The notes under the pieces are model-generated. The model was not told the DNA's origin. It was given only the letters and a program-made list of their open reading frames with translations, and ran no database searches. The position numbers and the translations under genes are program-made. This document shows, one piece after another, positions 63,079 to 64,000 of a DNA stretch of 64,000 bases. Position 1 is the stretch's first letter. Every line of letters starts with the position of its first letter. Source of the DNA: Caballeronia sp. dw_276 (lineage in GTDB: Bacteria > Pseudomonadota > Gammaproteobacteria > Burkholderiales > Burkholderiaceae); the NCBI RefSeq assembly GCF_018449635.1, contig NZ_JAAVUV010000003.1, positions 558,001 to 622,000 on the forward strand. The letters are read 5' to 3'.

Positions 63079-64000
63079 TTATTCGGCAGCGGCCTCATCC
63101 GTCGGCGTCTCTTTTGCCGGATTTGGCAGGCGTTCGAGCACAGCTGCGAAGAAACCGTCCGTGCCGTGCTTATGCGGCCACAATTGCAGATAGTCGCCGG
63201 TATCGAGATCGATACGTTGTTCCGCCAGCACGTCTTTCGCCGGAACCAGCTTGAACTGCGGATGCGTCGAAAGGAATTGCGTCACGACGCCTTCGTTTTC
63301 AGCTTCGAGCATGCTGCACGTGGCATATACGAGACGGCCGCCCACTTTCACGAGTCGGGACGCGCTGGTCAAGATGGAAAGCTGCTTCGGCGTCAGTTCA
63401 GCAACCGATTCCGGCGATTGACGCCATTTCAGGTCCGGATTGCGCCGCAGCGTGCCGAGGCCGGAACAGGGAGCATCGACCAGAACACGGTCGATCTTGC
63501 CGGCCAGCCGCTTGATCTTCGCGTCATGTTCGCTGTCGATCAACACCGGATTCACGTTCGATAAACCGCTGCGAGCCAGGCGTGGCTTGAGTTTCGCGAG
63601 GCGTCGGTCGGAGACGTCGAAGGCGTAGAGACGGCCCGAGGAACGCATCATCGCGCCGAGCGCCAGCGTCTTGCCGCCCGCGCCCGCGCAGAAGTCCACG
63701 ATCATTTCTCCGCGACGGGGCGCGACGAGCGAACAAAGAAGCTGGCTGCCCTCGTCCTGCACTTCGATCCAGCCGTCCTGGAACGGTTGCAGGCGCGTCA
63801 GCGCCGGCTTGCCGTCGACCCGCACGCCATACGGCGCGAACGGCATTTCACCGGCATCGATACCCGCTTCGGTCAGCGTCTTGATCACCTGGTCGCGCGT
63901 CGCCTTGATCGGGTTCGCGCGCAAATCGAGTGGCGCCGGGTAATTCAGCGCGGCGGCGAGCTGGGCAAGCTCGTCGGTGTCGAACCGTTTGGTCATGGAA
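63079..64000 (-). CDS. RsmB-type rRNA cytosine-C5 methyltransferase (5' part beyond window)
   Basis: At least 307 residues are visible, and the frame stays open to the window edge. The SAM-binding motif is FCAGAGGKTLALGAMM, catalytic Cys motifs are VDAPCSGLGTLRRNPDLKW and VYATCSMLEAENEGVV. The region before the domain (LRANPIKATRDQVIKTLTEA) is the usual N1 domain, so the true start lies to the right of 64000. RsmB (m5C967 of 16S rRNA) or a close paralogue is likely; the missing N-terminus prevents a firmer call. The Met at 63996 is internal. Confidence 0.88.
   Translation of the reverse strand, partial: SMTKRFDTDELAQLAAALNYPAPLDLRANPIKATRDQVIKTLTEAGIDAGEMPFAPYGVRVDGKPALTRLQPFQDGWIEVQDEGSQLLCSLVAPRRGEMIVDFCAGAGGKTLALGAMMRSSGRLYAFDVSDRRLAKLKPRLARSGLSNVNPVLIDSEHDAKIKRLAGKIDRVLVDAPCSGLGTLRRNPDLKWRQSPESVAELTPKQLSILTSASRLVKVGGRLVYATCSMLEAENEGVVTQFLSTHPQFKLVPAKDVLAEQRIDLDTGDYLQLWPHKHGTDGFFAAVLERLPNPAKETPTDEAAAE

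Noticed and set aside
62898..63098. 66-codon minus-strand frame upstream of the desaturase
   Set aside because: Overlaps the methyltransferase end, no RBS, no similarity recognised.
1..64000. CRISPR arrays, insertion sequences, prophage or integrase genes
   Set aside because: No spaced direct repeats, transposase motifs or phage structural genes were seen; the tRNA-Leu at 24803 has no adjacent integrase or duplicated 3' end that I can find.

Overview
The window is chromosomal DNA of a high-GC beta-proteobacterium, most likely Burkholderia sensu lato (Burkholderia/Paraburkholderia/Caballeronia). The evidence is gene content and order: zapB-zapA-6S RNA, pepA-holC-DUF2486 opposite lptFG, fkpB-radC-rpmBG, a CysB-linked cysI-DUF934-cysHDN-cobA block, and a hutUDIFG operon. 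I see no insertion sequence, prophage, integrase or CRISPR array. Both edges cut genes: btuB on the left and an RsmB-type rRNA methyltransferase on the right.

Layout. 1-2 kb: btuB (minus) behind a cobalamin riboswitch. 2.3-4.8 kb: zapB, zapA, 6S RNA, an EVE-domain protein and a SIMPL protein. 4.9-9.4 kb: lgt, a LysR regulator divergent from ilvD, a small cytochrome c and a DUF2486 protein. 9.5-14.3 kb: holC and pepA (minus), divergent from lptF-lptG-cbiX. 14.4-16.2 kb: a HipBA-type module with two long palindromic operators. 16.2-24.7 kb: assimilatory sulfate reduction with siroheme synthesis (cobA, cysN, cysD, cysH, DUF934, cysI), divergent from cysB, then a lone amino-acid-type binding protein. 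24.8 kb: tRNA-Leu(CAA). 25-35.8 kb: an alcohol dehydrogenase/LysR pair, a NYN-LOTUS protein, poxB, an RsuA-type pseudouridine synthase, an alpha/beta hydrolase lipoprotein, a 58-aa membrane protein, a sugar-nucleotide-type epimerase and a ferredoxin reductase. 36-37.7 kb: an argD-type aminotransferase and a GNAT. 37.7-42.9 kb: livK-H-M-G-F. 43.3-46.5 kb: ispH, fkpB, a frameshifted radC, rpmB and rpmG. 46.7-61.5 kb: NAD synthesis (nadB, nadC, nadA) enclosing the histidine utilisation cluster with its own polar amino-acid ABC transporter. 61.6-64 kb: a membrane desaturase and the partial methyltransferase.

The most unusual region is the hut cluster at 48.3-59.2 kb. Its only ammonia-lyase homologue has lost exactly the Ala-Ser-Gly triad that forms the MIO cofactor and has Leu where the catalytic Tyr is expected, so it is unlikely to be an ordinary histidase. 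The cluster has no hutC gene. Its two promoters nevertheless each carry a pair of HutC-type palindromes (TGTMTAKACA), one over the likely -10 and one 150-180 bp upstream, which suggests repression by looping from a regulator encoded elsewhere. Other notable points are a cobalamin riboswitch whose expression platform holds the Shine-Dalgarno sequence in a hairpin loop, the twin hipBA palindromes, a one-base frameshift in radC, and a NYN-LOTUS protein with a histone-H1-like tail.
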